Shown piece after piece: positions 1 to 6,888 of a stretch of DNA of 40,369 bases. Numbering within the stretch: position 1 is the stretch's first letter; each line of letters begins with the position of its first letter. The translations under genes were made by a program, and so were the position numbers. The stretch is from an uncultured Thermoguttaceae bacterium (GTDB taxonomy: Bacteria; Planctomycetota; Planctomycetia; Pirellulales; Thermoguttaceae). Below the pieces are notes generated by a model. The model was given only the letters and a program-made list of their open reading frames with translations, did no database searches and was not told the origin of the DNA. Location of the stretch: positions 1 to 40,369 of the forward strand of contig CALIRO010000063.1 of the NCBI GenBank assembly GCA_938042245.1. The letters run 5' to 3'.

Positions 1-595
1 GAGTGGCATCGATATTTTCCGAAAGCATGAGCGTCGTGGCCGCCCCGTCGCGTTGGCTAAGATAATCTAAGCTCATCGTGGGAGGCCGGGATGTGGGGCT
101 AATCGTTACATCGTGATTGAAAAAGACCCCATTGGCCTGAGGGGCACTACCCGGTTCCACCCCGTTGGAGTCCGGCCGGCCGCAGTTGACCACGTAGGAA
201 AGCCACGTACTGGTGCTGCTGACCGCATCCGGCGGATCACTCGGGCAGACCAACACTTTCAAATAAACCGCAGTAGCATTGCCATTTTGCCAGTTTCGAT
301 AGATGTCCGCCCGCTCTAAACCGGGCAAAATCGGTACCACCCAACTACCGATCAGATAGCTCGTGGCATTCGGCAGGCCAATCCGGTTCCGATAACCTGG
401 GAACTGCTTATTATCTCCTTCGTACATCAGCAAGGCTAAGGCAATTTGCTTTTGATTGTTTTGGCAACTGGCTCGGCGACCGCTTTCTCGGGCCGATTGC
501 ACCGCCGGCAACAGCAACGCCATCAGCATCCCAATGATGGTAATCACCACCAGCAATTCCACCAACGTAAAACCTTTTTGGGCTCGCCCAGTCAT
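1..595 (-). CDS. DUF1559 prepilin-like protein, 5' part (runs off left edge)
   Basis: Translating the minus strand from the ATG at 595 gives 198 residues that stay open to base 1. The start reads MTGRAQKGFTLVELLVVI, a type IV prepilin N-terminal cleavage/methylation motif (cleavage expected after G8, new N-terminus F9, conserved E13), followed by one hydrophobic helix. After it comes the planctomycete DUF1559 pattern: ARESGRRASCQNNQKQIALAL, VCPSDPP, and MLSENID near the truncation. A GGAGG lies about 7-8 bases before the ATG. Proteins of this family are abundant in planctomycetes and are thought to be secreted or pseudopilin-like, but their role is not established. The C-terminal part (normally another 100 or so residues) is outside the window. 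Confidence 0.93.
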   Translation of the reverse strand, partial: MTGRAQKGFTLVELLVVITIIGMLMALLLPAVQSARESGRRASCQNNQKQIALALLMYEGDNKQFPGYRNRIGLPNATSYLIGSWVVPILPGLERADIYRNWQNGNATAVYLKVLVCPSDPPDAVSSTSTWLSYVVNCGRPDSNGVEPGSAPQANGVFFNHDVTISPTSRPPTMSLDYLSQRDGAATTLMLSENIDAT

Positions 596-1258
596 GACGG
601 CTCCTCCCACTTCACTTTTAGGTACCCACGCCGCAGCCTTGCCCTTATGTATTATCGCAAAACAACGGACCAACTTCCAGAGGGGCGCAGGCCAAATTGT
701 CTCATTTTTTCTGGCGGCAGGGCTGTCGCCTCGGTTTCCTGCTGCCAGGGCATGCCTGCGGCCTATGACCCTTCCGAGACGGAACTTCGGACGGCTAAGA
801 GCCTCGGAAAAGCTTCCAACAGCCCCCTGACTGCATGGACCGCTCCAAAGGGGACCGGAACATAATTCTCGGGCGCTCTTCGTCCCGGAAATACTTCCGA
901 CATCCCCGACTGGATGGACTGTCGGGTCTGCTCGGGCTATCGGAACCGATCGAGACGTTTCGCCAGCGCCTTGCCCATCCGGTGGGGGTTAGAGAGTACC
1001 CATTCAGAGCGATTCCCTCTGCTCTCTAAAGCACTTTGGTAGAAGTGGAGTTCTATCCAGGCGGAAAAACAAGCCGGGCTAACCGACAGCTTCGGTCCAG
1101 CGTTTGGGCAGCAATCCCCCCTAAAGAGTTGTTCGTAAAAATTTGGAAAGGTTTTCAAGCCGACATCTGCCTAATTTCTTTTCTATAAAGACGTTACGTC
1201 TTCGGTTTCATGGGGTATATTAGAAGGAACCGACGTGGGTTCCAAGAGGGAGGCCAAG
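596..1258. other. Intergenic region between divergent genes
   Basis: These 663 bases separate the minus-strand prepilin-like gene from the plus-strand glycosyltransferase. I see no convincing coding region; the open frames here have no recognisable motif. The right end holds a 15-base palindrome and a promoter-like hexamer, listed separately. A CCCGAC...GTCGGG inverted pair lies near 905-930. Confidence 0.6.
1184..1221 (+). promoter_or_regulatory. Candidate promoter with palindrome before the glycan operon
   Basis: A perfect 15-base palindrome, AAGACGTTACGTCTT, lies at 1188-1202. A TATATT that could serve as a -10 element follows at 1216-1221, so the palindrome would overlap the -35 region, as an operator would. 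A second AT-rich hexamer, TATAAA, is at 1184-1189. The -35 match (TTACGT) is poor. The placement, 38 bases before the start codon of the first gene, is the main support. Confidence 0.35.
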
Positions 1259-2158
1259 ATGAGCGAACAATTTCCTGGGGCTGCTGCAAAAAGCAAGCTT
1301 TCGGGGGATACTCTTATCCCCCCATTTCCGGATCCCCCAGGGGCACCCCACCAGGAAAAATCCCAACAAAATAGTCAGAACACACCCCCCATAAGACGTA
1401 TCTTTGTGGTCCTGCCCGCCTACAACGAGGAAGAAAATCTCGGCCCTTTGCTGGATGGCATTGCCCAAACCATGGCCGAGGAGGGGCTGGCTTACCAGGT
1501 TATTCTAGTCGATGATGGCAGTCAGGACGGCACAGTAGCCATTGCCCTGGCCCGGCAAGATCAGATGCCCATCCGGATCGAGCGCCATCCGCAAAATCAG
1601 GGCCTAGGCCGAACCATTGCCGACGGCCTTCGGCTGGCGGTGGCCGAGGCCTCCCCGCAGGACATTATTATCACCATGGATGCCGACAATACCCATCCGC
1701 CTGGCCTGATGGGGGCCATGATCCGTTCGGTCCGGGAGGGGCGGGACCTAGTGGTGGCTTCTCGCTATCAGCCAGGGGCCAGAGTGCTTGGGGTACCTCG
1801 GATGCGGCGGTTTTTTAGTTGGACGGCCAGCCGATTGTTCCGCCTGGTCTTTCCTATTCCGGGCGTATGGGATTATACCTGTGGCTATCGGGCGTATCGG
1901 GCAAGCCTTCTGCAGGAGGCCTTCCGCCGATATGGCGATGGACTGGTCAGCGAAGCCGGTTTTGCCTGCATGGTGGAACTGCTATTGAAACTCCACAAAC
2001 TGGGCGCCATTTGCGGCGAAGTGCCGTTGGTGCTCCGCTACGACCGCAAAGCCGGCCGAAGCAAAATGCACGTTGGCCGAACCATCCGCCGGACCCTCCG
2101 GTTGCTTTTACGTCATCGGTTTAGCCGGATGAAATCCTCGCCGATTGCCCCCTCATGA
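1259..2158 (+). CDS. Family 2 glycosyltransferase, polyprenyl-phosphate sugar transferase type
   Basis: This 299-residue protein has a GT-A fold signature: VVLPAYNEEENL (about 50-61), LVDDGSQDGT with DDGS near 85-88, the metal-binding DAD triad at 141-143, then VVASRY and the C-terminal DYTCGYRAYR segment. This order matches the dolichol-phosphate mannosyltransferase-like (DPM1/DPG) group, which moves a sugar from a nucleotide donor to a polyprenyl phosphate at the inner membrane face. No C-terminal membrane helices are present, as in the short DPM1 type. I chose ATG 1259 because AGGGAGG precedes it; an in-frame GTG at 1235 has no such site. The stop overlaps the next start (ATGA). That next gene is a GT-C enzyme of the kind that uses polyprenyl-phosphate sugars, so the two probably act in sequence. 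Confidence 0.9.
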   Translation: MSEQFPGAAAKSKLSGDTLIPPFPDPPGAPHQEKSQQNSQNTPPIRRIFVVLPAYNEEENLGPLLDGIAQTMAEEGLAYQVILVDDGSQDGTVAIALARQDQMPIRIERHPQNQGLGRTIADGLRLAVAEASPQDIIITMDADNTHPPGLMGAMIRSVREGRDLVVASRYQPGARVLGVPRMRRFFSWTASRLFRLVFPIPGVWDYTCGYRAYRASLLQEAFRRYGDGLVSEAGFACMVELLLKLHKLGAICGEVPLVLRYDRKAGRSKMHVGRTIRRTLRLLLRHRFSRMKSSPIAPS

Positions 2159-3969
2159 AATGGAATCTTTATTCATTTTCCTTTCGATCTTCCGCCCCTT
2201 CTCCAGGAGAATGCCAACCTTCTGGATCCACCGGCCTAGGCGCCGCTAAGACCACCTTTGGGTTAGGGGCCGCTAAAAGTACCTTTTGGATAGGGCTTCT
2301 GCTGGTGGGGCTGGTGTGCGGCGCCATGTATTTCTACCGCCTGGGTTACTGGCCCTGGGATGTCGATGAACTTTCTTCCTTGGAAGAGATGGGCTTATTG
2401 GACACGGAAATTCGCACCACGGTGTACCATCCGGAGAGCATCGTAGTCCGGCTTCCTCGGCTCGTGCCAGTTTGGTACGCCGTGCAAAAGCTACTTCTCC
2501 GGTGGTTGCCTGTGGACGAGTGGGGGACCCGATTTTTATCGGCGGTTTGTGCGGTGTTGGCGGTGATGGTTCTTTACGGCTGGGGGTGGCGATGGCGGGG
2601 GCCATTGTTTGCCGCCGGTTTGGCCCTGCTGGCCGGCGGAAGCATGCTAATGGTCTGGCTCGCTCAGCAAAACCGGTTTTATACGATGGCCTTTTTCTGG
2701 CTGGTCCTGGCCGAGGCCACCATCTGGACCAAATCCCGGCACTGGGGCTGGTTGCTCGGGGCGGCGGTGTTGACCCTGCTAGCCGTTTTTACCCATAATG
2801 TGGCGATTGTGCTATTTGGGCTTCAGGCGGCGGTGGTGATTGTTGGTTGGCTGCTAGGTGGGGCTAGCGGGGCTTGTACGGTGCGAGCTACGCTGGCCGG
2901 CCTGTTGGCTGCTGGAGTGTATCTTTTCCACGTGCGCCCGATTGCCGGCAATTGGACCGGCGCAGGGCTTACCTGGGCGCCGCCGTGGGCCTCCTTTACC
3001 GCCCATGTTGGGGTGCCGACCGTGGTGTTGGCCCTTTTGGGCAGTGCCGTGGCCCTGACGGCGGCAAAACAACGTCGCCACATGGCCGTTTGGGCCGGTA
3101 TGACCGTCGGGGTGCTGGTTTTTGTGCTGTTGGTGTCTCGGCTTATGCCGGTGTGGAACCCCCGGTATAGCCTGCTTTGGGTCTTACCGTTGTGGGTAAC
3201 CGGGGCGTTGGCCGTCGAAACGGTTGCCACCGCCCTGTGCCGATGGGGGGATCCGTTGTCTGGGCCACCGGCTGGGCCAACTACCAATGGGGCATTGGAA
3301 AAAAGAAATCCTCTCCTCTCGTGGCTTTTGCTGGCAGGCTGGTATGGCTGTGTTGGCCTACTGCTTGCCCCGAAATGGGCCAGCCATTGGATCGACGGCA
3401 CTCGGCACGACTATCGCCAAACCGCCCATTTGGTGGTCCAATGCTTACAGGAAAAAAGTTTCCTATCTAGTCTTCCAGGCCTCCCCGGCCAAAACGACAT
3501 ACCTTTCGGTGCTTCCGCCAAGGATTCGGTAGCACCGGCCAGATCACCCCCTCTTGGATCCGAGCAGCGGCGGTCCGATATTCCCGGAGTTACTCCCAAA
3601 GGTTCTCGCTCTATCCCTCCCATAGGTCCGGGAGGTATTTCCTGGGAGGCCAGCGCTATTCCCACCGGCGCTATCCCTCCCGTAGATCCCGCAGCGATCC
3701 CTATATTAACCAATATGGAACTCCAAATGTTGTATTATTTGCCACAGCCATTCCGCCCCCACTGCCGATACTGGGCCCCAGGGATGCCTTTGCCGCCTGG
3801 GGAATGCTTAGTGGTTTTGGGCGGCAACGGTTGGGAGGCCCCATTGGCCCTTCCCGGCCGAACAGTCCAATGGATCGGCCTGGTGGGCCGACGCCGGTTC
3901 GATGAGCTCGCCCATGTGGTGCGGATTTATTGGGTGGCAGCCAACAAACCGCCCCAGCAAACCCGGTAG
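2155..3969 (+). CDS. GT-C (PMT/ArnT-like, family 39 type) membrane glycosyltransferase
   Basis: This 604-residue protein has about ten hydrophobic segments between residues 44 and 400. The first outer loop carries WPWDVDE, with acidic residues D69, D71 and E72, as in PMT/ArnT glycosyltransferases, which transfer sugars from polyprenyl-phosphate donors on the periplasmic side. It is translationally coupled to the preceding GT2 gene by an ATGA overlap. Two oddities stand out. The N-terminus before the first helix (residues 10-43) is low complexity with a doubled GLGAAK(T/S)TF. A Pro/Gly/Ile-rich stretch (about residues 440-518) sits between the last helix and the soluble C-terminal domain, and its DNA looks like intergenic repeat material. 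The acceptor and the sugar are unknown. Confidence 0.82.
   Translation: MKWNLYSFSFRSSAPSPGECQPSGSTGLGAAKTTFGLGAAKSTFWIGLLLVGLVCGAMYFYRLGYWPWDVDELSSLEEMGLLDTEIRTTVYHPESIVVRLPRLVPVWYAVQKLLLRWLPVDEWGTRFLSAVCAVLAVMVLYGWGWRWRGPLFAAGLALLAGGSMLMVWLAQQNRFYTMAFFWLVLAEATIWTKSRHWGWLLGAAVLTLLAVFTHNVAIVLFGLQAAVVIVGWLLGGASGACTVRATLAGLLAAGVYLFHVRPIAGNWTGAGLTWAPPWASFTAHVGVPTVVLALLGSAVALTAAKQRRHMAVWAGMTVGVLVFVLLVSRLMPVWNPRYSLLWVLPLWVTGALAVETVATALCRWGDPLSGPPAGPTTNGALEKRNPLLSWLLLAGWYGCVGLLLAPKWASHWIDGTRHDYRQTAHLVVQCLQEKSFLSSLPGLPGQNDIPFGASAKDSVAPARSPPLGSEQRRSDIPGVTPKGSRSIPPIGPGGISWEASAIPTGAIPPVDPAAIPILTNMELQMLYYLPQPFRPHCRYWAPGMPLPPGECLVVLGGNGWEAPLALPGRTVQWIGLVGRRRFDELAHVVRIYWVAANKPPQQTR
3475..3705 (+). repeat. 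Repeat-like low-complexity insert inside the GT-C gene
   Basis: The DNA here contains several near copies of CTATCCCTCCC (around 3610 and 3671) and short self-complementary pieces such as CCCATAGGTCCGGGAGG. It codes for a run of PPIGPGG, AIPTGAIPPVDPAAIP and similar tracts that differ from both flanks. The frame stays open through it. I read it as an in-frame insertion or expansion of repeat DNA. Confidence 0.5.
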
Positions 3970-4006
3970 GTTTTTTCCCTCACAAAATCAAGCAAAAGAT
4001 TTTCCG

Positions 4007-5125
4007 ATGTTCCGACCGCTGTTAGTCTTTGGCACTCGTCCGGAAGCGATCAAGATGGCCCCGGTGGTCCATGCCTGTCAGGCCCGACCGGAGGAGATCG
4101 AACCGATGGTTTGTCTGAGCGGCCAGCATCGGGAGATGCTGACGCCGTTGATCGAGTATTTTGCCATCCAGCCGCAGATCAACCTGGACCTGATGCAGCC
4201 CAATCAAAGCCTGGCCGGCCTAACAGCCCGATGTATCGAGGCCATGGACGAGGTGCTGGTGCGCCTTCGGCCCAGTTGTGTGGTGGTCCAAGGGGATACG
4301 ACGACGGTGCTGGCGACGGCTTTAGCCGCCTTTTACCGCCGGGTGCCGGTGGTCCATGTGGAGGCGGGACTTCGCACAGGCAACCTCTTGGCTCCCTGGC
4401 CGGAGGAGATGAATCGCCGAGTGGCCGACCTGGTGACGGCCCTTTATTGTGCGCCGACGGTCCGGGCAGCTCAGGCCCTGCTGGCCGAAGGAGCTTCGCC
4501 GGACCGGGTCCATGTAACCGGAAACACGGTGATCGACGCTCTTTTGTACACCATCAGGCGAGAACGTCCCCGTTCCCACCACTGGCAGACCAAATATCCC
4601 ATGCTCGCTGATCGCCGGTTGGTGCTGATCACAGGCCATCGGCGGGAGAGTTTCGGCCAAGGTTTGGCCAACATCTGCCAGGCCATTCGGCAATTGGCCC
4701 AGGAGTTCCCCGATCATGTTTTTTTGTATCCTGTCCATTTAAATCCTAATGTCCAGGAGCCAGTCTATCGTCTTTTGGGTAGGATTCCGAATGTGCATCT
4801 GGTAGAGCCGGTGGCTTATCCGGAATTTGTTTGGCTGATGGACCGGGCCTATCTGATCCTCACGGATTCAGGCGGCATCCAGGAAGAAGCGCCCAGTTTG
4901 CGAAAGCCGGTCTTAGTGATGCGGCAGACGACCGAGCGGCCAGAGGCGGTCGAAGCCGGCGCCGCCCGATTGGTGGGCACCGACCCGGACACCATCCTCT
5001 CCCACACCCGCCGACTGCTGCTGGACCCAAAAGAATATGCCGCCTGTCAGATCGCCCAGAATCCCTACGGCGACGGCCAGGCCGCCCAGCGGATCGTCCA
5101 GTTGATGCTCCAGCAAGGCTGGTAG
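4007..5125 (+). CDS. wecB: UDP-N-acetylglucosamine 2-epimerase (non-hydrolysing)
   Basis: This 372-residue protein converts UDP-GlcNAc to UDP-ManNAc, a precursor for surface polysaccharides. Family motifs run in order: FGTRPEAIKMAPVV at the N-terminus, VVVQGDTTTVLA, HVEAGLRT, TGHRRESFG in the middle, and DSGGIQEEAPSL with TERPEAVEAG near the C-terminus. The length equals that of typical bacterial WecB/MnaA. The frame is open from 3902, inside the previous gene, but the conserved N-terminus begins exactly at ATG 4007, so I take that start even though its ribosome site is weak (AAGCAAAAG). It lies 37 bases after the GT-C gene and is probably the last gene of the glycan operon. It is convergent with aceF. 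Confidence 0.94.
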   Translation: MFRPLLVFGTRPEAIKMAPVVHACQARPEEIEPMVCLSGQHREMLTPLIEYFAIQPQINLDLMQPNQSLAGLTARCIEAMDEVLVRLRPSCVVVQGDTTTVLATALAAFYRRVPVVHVEAGLRTGNLLAPWPEEMNRRVADLVTALYCAPTVRAAQALLAEGASPDRVHVTGNTVIDALLYTIRRERPRSHHWQTKYPMLADRRLVLITGHRRESFGQGLANICQAIRQLAQEFPDHVFLYPVHLNPNVQEPVYRLLGRIPNVHLVEPVAYPEFVWLMDRAYLILTDSGGIQEEAPSLRKPVLVMRQTTERPEAVEAGAARLVGTDPDTILSHTRRLLLDPKEYAACQIAQNPYGDGQAAQRIVQLMLQQGW

Positions 5126-5227
5126 TCTGAAATTGCCAGAGTTATTTGGGCAGGGCTAACCTGGCGGAAAGTCATTTCCGAAGGGGTGTGGCTCGGCAGG
5201 CCCCCTTCCCCCGCCGCGGGAAAGTGA

Positions 5228-5256
5228 AACGTCATTCCCGCATAAGCGGCAGTCTA
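5228..5256. repeat. dRS3-like element, degenerate copy
   Basis: The sequence GTCATTCCCGCATAAGCGG matches one arm of the TCATTCCCGCGAAAGCGGGAAT family found elsewhere in the window. It sits between the convergent wecB and aceF genes. The right arm is degraded. Confidence 0.5.
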
Positions 5257-5301
5257 GGCTGCTGAGAGGCCCCTTTTGTGCCTTTCGCCTTGGCCCTTCG
5301 G

Positions 5302-6873
5302 TTATCCGACCAACAACAGTTTGCCGGGGTTTTGCAACCAATCGATCACCTCGGCAAGGAACCGGGCGGCGGTAGCGCCATCGACCAGCCGATGGTCGTA
5401 GGAAAGGCTCAACGGCAGCATTAGCCGTCGTTCAATCTGTTCGCCGCGCACCACGGGCATCCAGCGGGATCGGCCAGCTAGCAGGATGGCCACTTCGGGG
5501 AAGTTGATAATCGGCGTGCTATATGTGCCGCCGACAGCGCCGAGGTTGCTGATGGTAAATGTGCCGCCGCGGGTTTCTTCGATAGTAAACTGGGCCGTGC
5601 GCGCCCGTTGGGCCACCTCGGCTACGGCCCGGGCAATCTCTGGAATCGTCATCCGGTCCACGTTCCGCACTACCGGCACGACCAGGCCGCGCGGTGTATC
5701 CACCGCAACGCCGATGTTCACATATTCTTTATAGATAATTTGTTCATTATCCGGCTGCATATCCAGGGAAGCATTCAGGGCCGGATGACGCCGCAGGGCC
5801 AAAGCCACCGCCTTCATCAAAAACGGCATGAGGGTCAACTTCACATCCGGGCCTAGGAAACCGGGTGGAATGCTTTTGCGCAAGGCTTCCAGATCGGTAA
5901 TATCGGCGTCGTCGAAGTTGGTCACATGAGGGATGGTCGAAGCAGAGCGGACCATCTGAGCGGCGATGGTGCGACGGATTCGGGGCATCGGTTCCCGACG
6001 GATCGGCCCCCAGGGGTCGGTTCCCGGAACACCGGGCGGAACGACCGGCTGCCAAGGCTGGGCAAGCGGTTCGGCAGGCTTTGCTGCTGCTACGCCAGGC
6101 ACACCAGCCGGGGCGGCAGTGGCAGCCGGAGGCACGCCGGGGCCGAACGGAACCGATGGAGCAATGCTTGGCGCAGTTGCTCCAGCCGTTGGTTGCCGGG
6201 CGGCGGCTGCCTGCACGTCTTCGGGGCGAATCCGGCCGCGCGGGCCAGTCCCCTGCACTGTGCGTAAATCCACGCCCAATTCTCTTGCCAATCGGCGGGC
6301 TGCTGGACCGGCCGGGATCAGCTCCGGCGCTACCGGAGCCGACACCGCCGACGGAACCGCTTCCTGCAAACCGGCCGCTTGTCCCCCTGGGGCCTTTAGG
6401 CCTACCACCACCGCACCGGTTATGGGGCAGGTGGCTCCAGCAGGCGGGGAGGCCGCCCCACTGCCACTCACAGCAACACTGATAGGCGGAGCAGCGGCAG
6501 GAGTCGAGGCAGCCACAGCTGCAGCAGAGGCGGGGCCGGCGGAGGCCACAGAGGCGGTGCCGGTTGCACCAGCCAAGCCGACAGCCGCCGCCGAAGCGGC
6601 AGATGGAGCCGGTGTGGGCGCCCCGGCCGGTTCGCCAGCCGGCTCCACGGTGATCAATTTTTGCCCCACCTTGATTTTCTCTCCCTTGCTTACATGGACT
6701 TTGGCCACCTTACCGGCATGGGGGCAGGGGATTTCTACCACGGCCTTATCGGTCTCTAGTTCCACGACGCTTTGGTTGGCATGGATTTGGTCGCCTTCGG
6801 CAACCAAGACATTGACCACATCGGCCGACTCGATGTTTTCGCCTAATTCCGGAAGCAGAAAGTCGATAGCCAT
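5302..6873 (-). CDS. aceF: Pyruvate dehydrogenase E2, dihydrolipoamide acetyltransferase
   Basis: This 523-residue protein is the E2 core of the pyruvate dehydrogenase complex, passing the acetyl group from E1 to CoA. Residues 1-77 form one lipoyl domain (LPELGENIESADVV; lipoylated lysine K43 in ETDKAVVEIP). A long Ala/Pro linker follows (about 78-180), then a peripheral subunit-binding domain (AARRLARELGVD, GTGPRGRI), a second Ala/Pro linker, and the catalytic domain from about 290. The active-site motif DHRLVDG is intact, with H494 and D498. Only one lipoyl domain is present, whereas enterobacterial AceF has three. It starts 15 bases after aceE on the same strand, so the two form an operon. 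The E3 gene is not in the window. Confidence 0.96.
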   Translation of the reverse strand: MAIDFLLPELGENIESADVVNVLVAEGDQIHANQSVVELETDKAVVEIPCPHAGKVAKVHVSKGEKIKVGQKLITVEPAGEPAGAPTPAPSAASAAAVGLAGATGTASVASAGPASAAAVAASTPAAAPPISVAVSGSGAASPPAGATCPITGAVVVGLKAPGGQAAGLQEAVPSAVSAPVAPELIPAGPAARRLARELGVDLRTVQGTGPRGRIRPEDVQAAAARQPTAGATAPSIAPSVPFGPGVPPAATAAPAGVPGVAAAKPAEPLAQPWQPVVPPGVPGTDPWGPIRREPMPRIRRTIAAQMVRSASTIPHVTNFDDADITDLEALRKSIPPGFLGPDVKLTLMPFLMKAVALALRRHPALNASLDMQPDNEQIIYKEYVNIGVAVDTPRGLVVPVVRNVDRMTIPEIARAVAEVAQRARTAQFTIEETRGGTFTISNLGAVGGTYSTPIINFPEVAILLAGRSRWMPVVRGEQIERRLMLPLSLSYDHRLVDGATAARFLAEVIDWLQNPGKLLLVG

Positions 6874-6888
6874 GATGACACCACTCTT

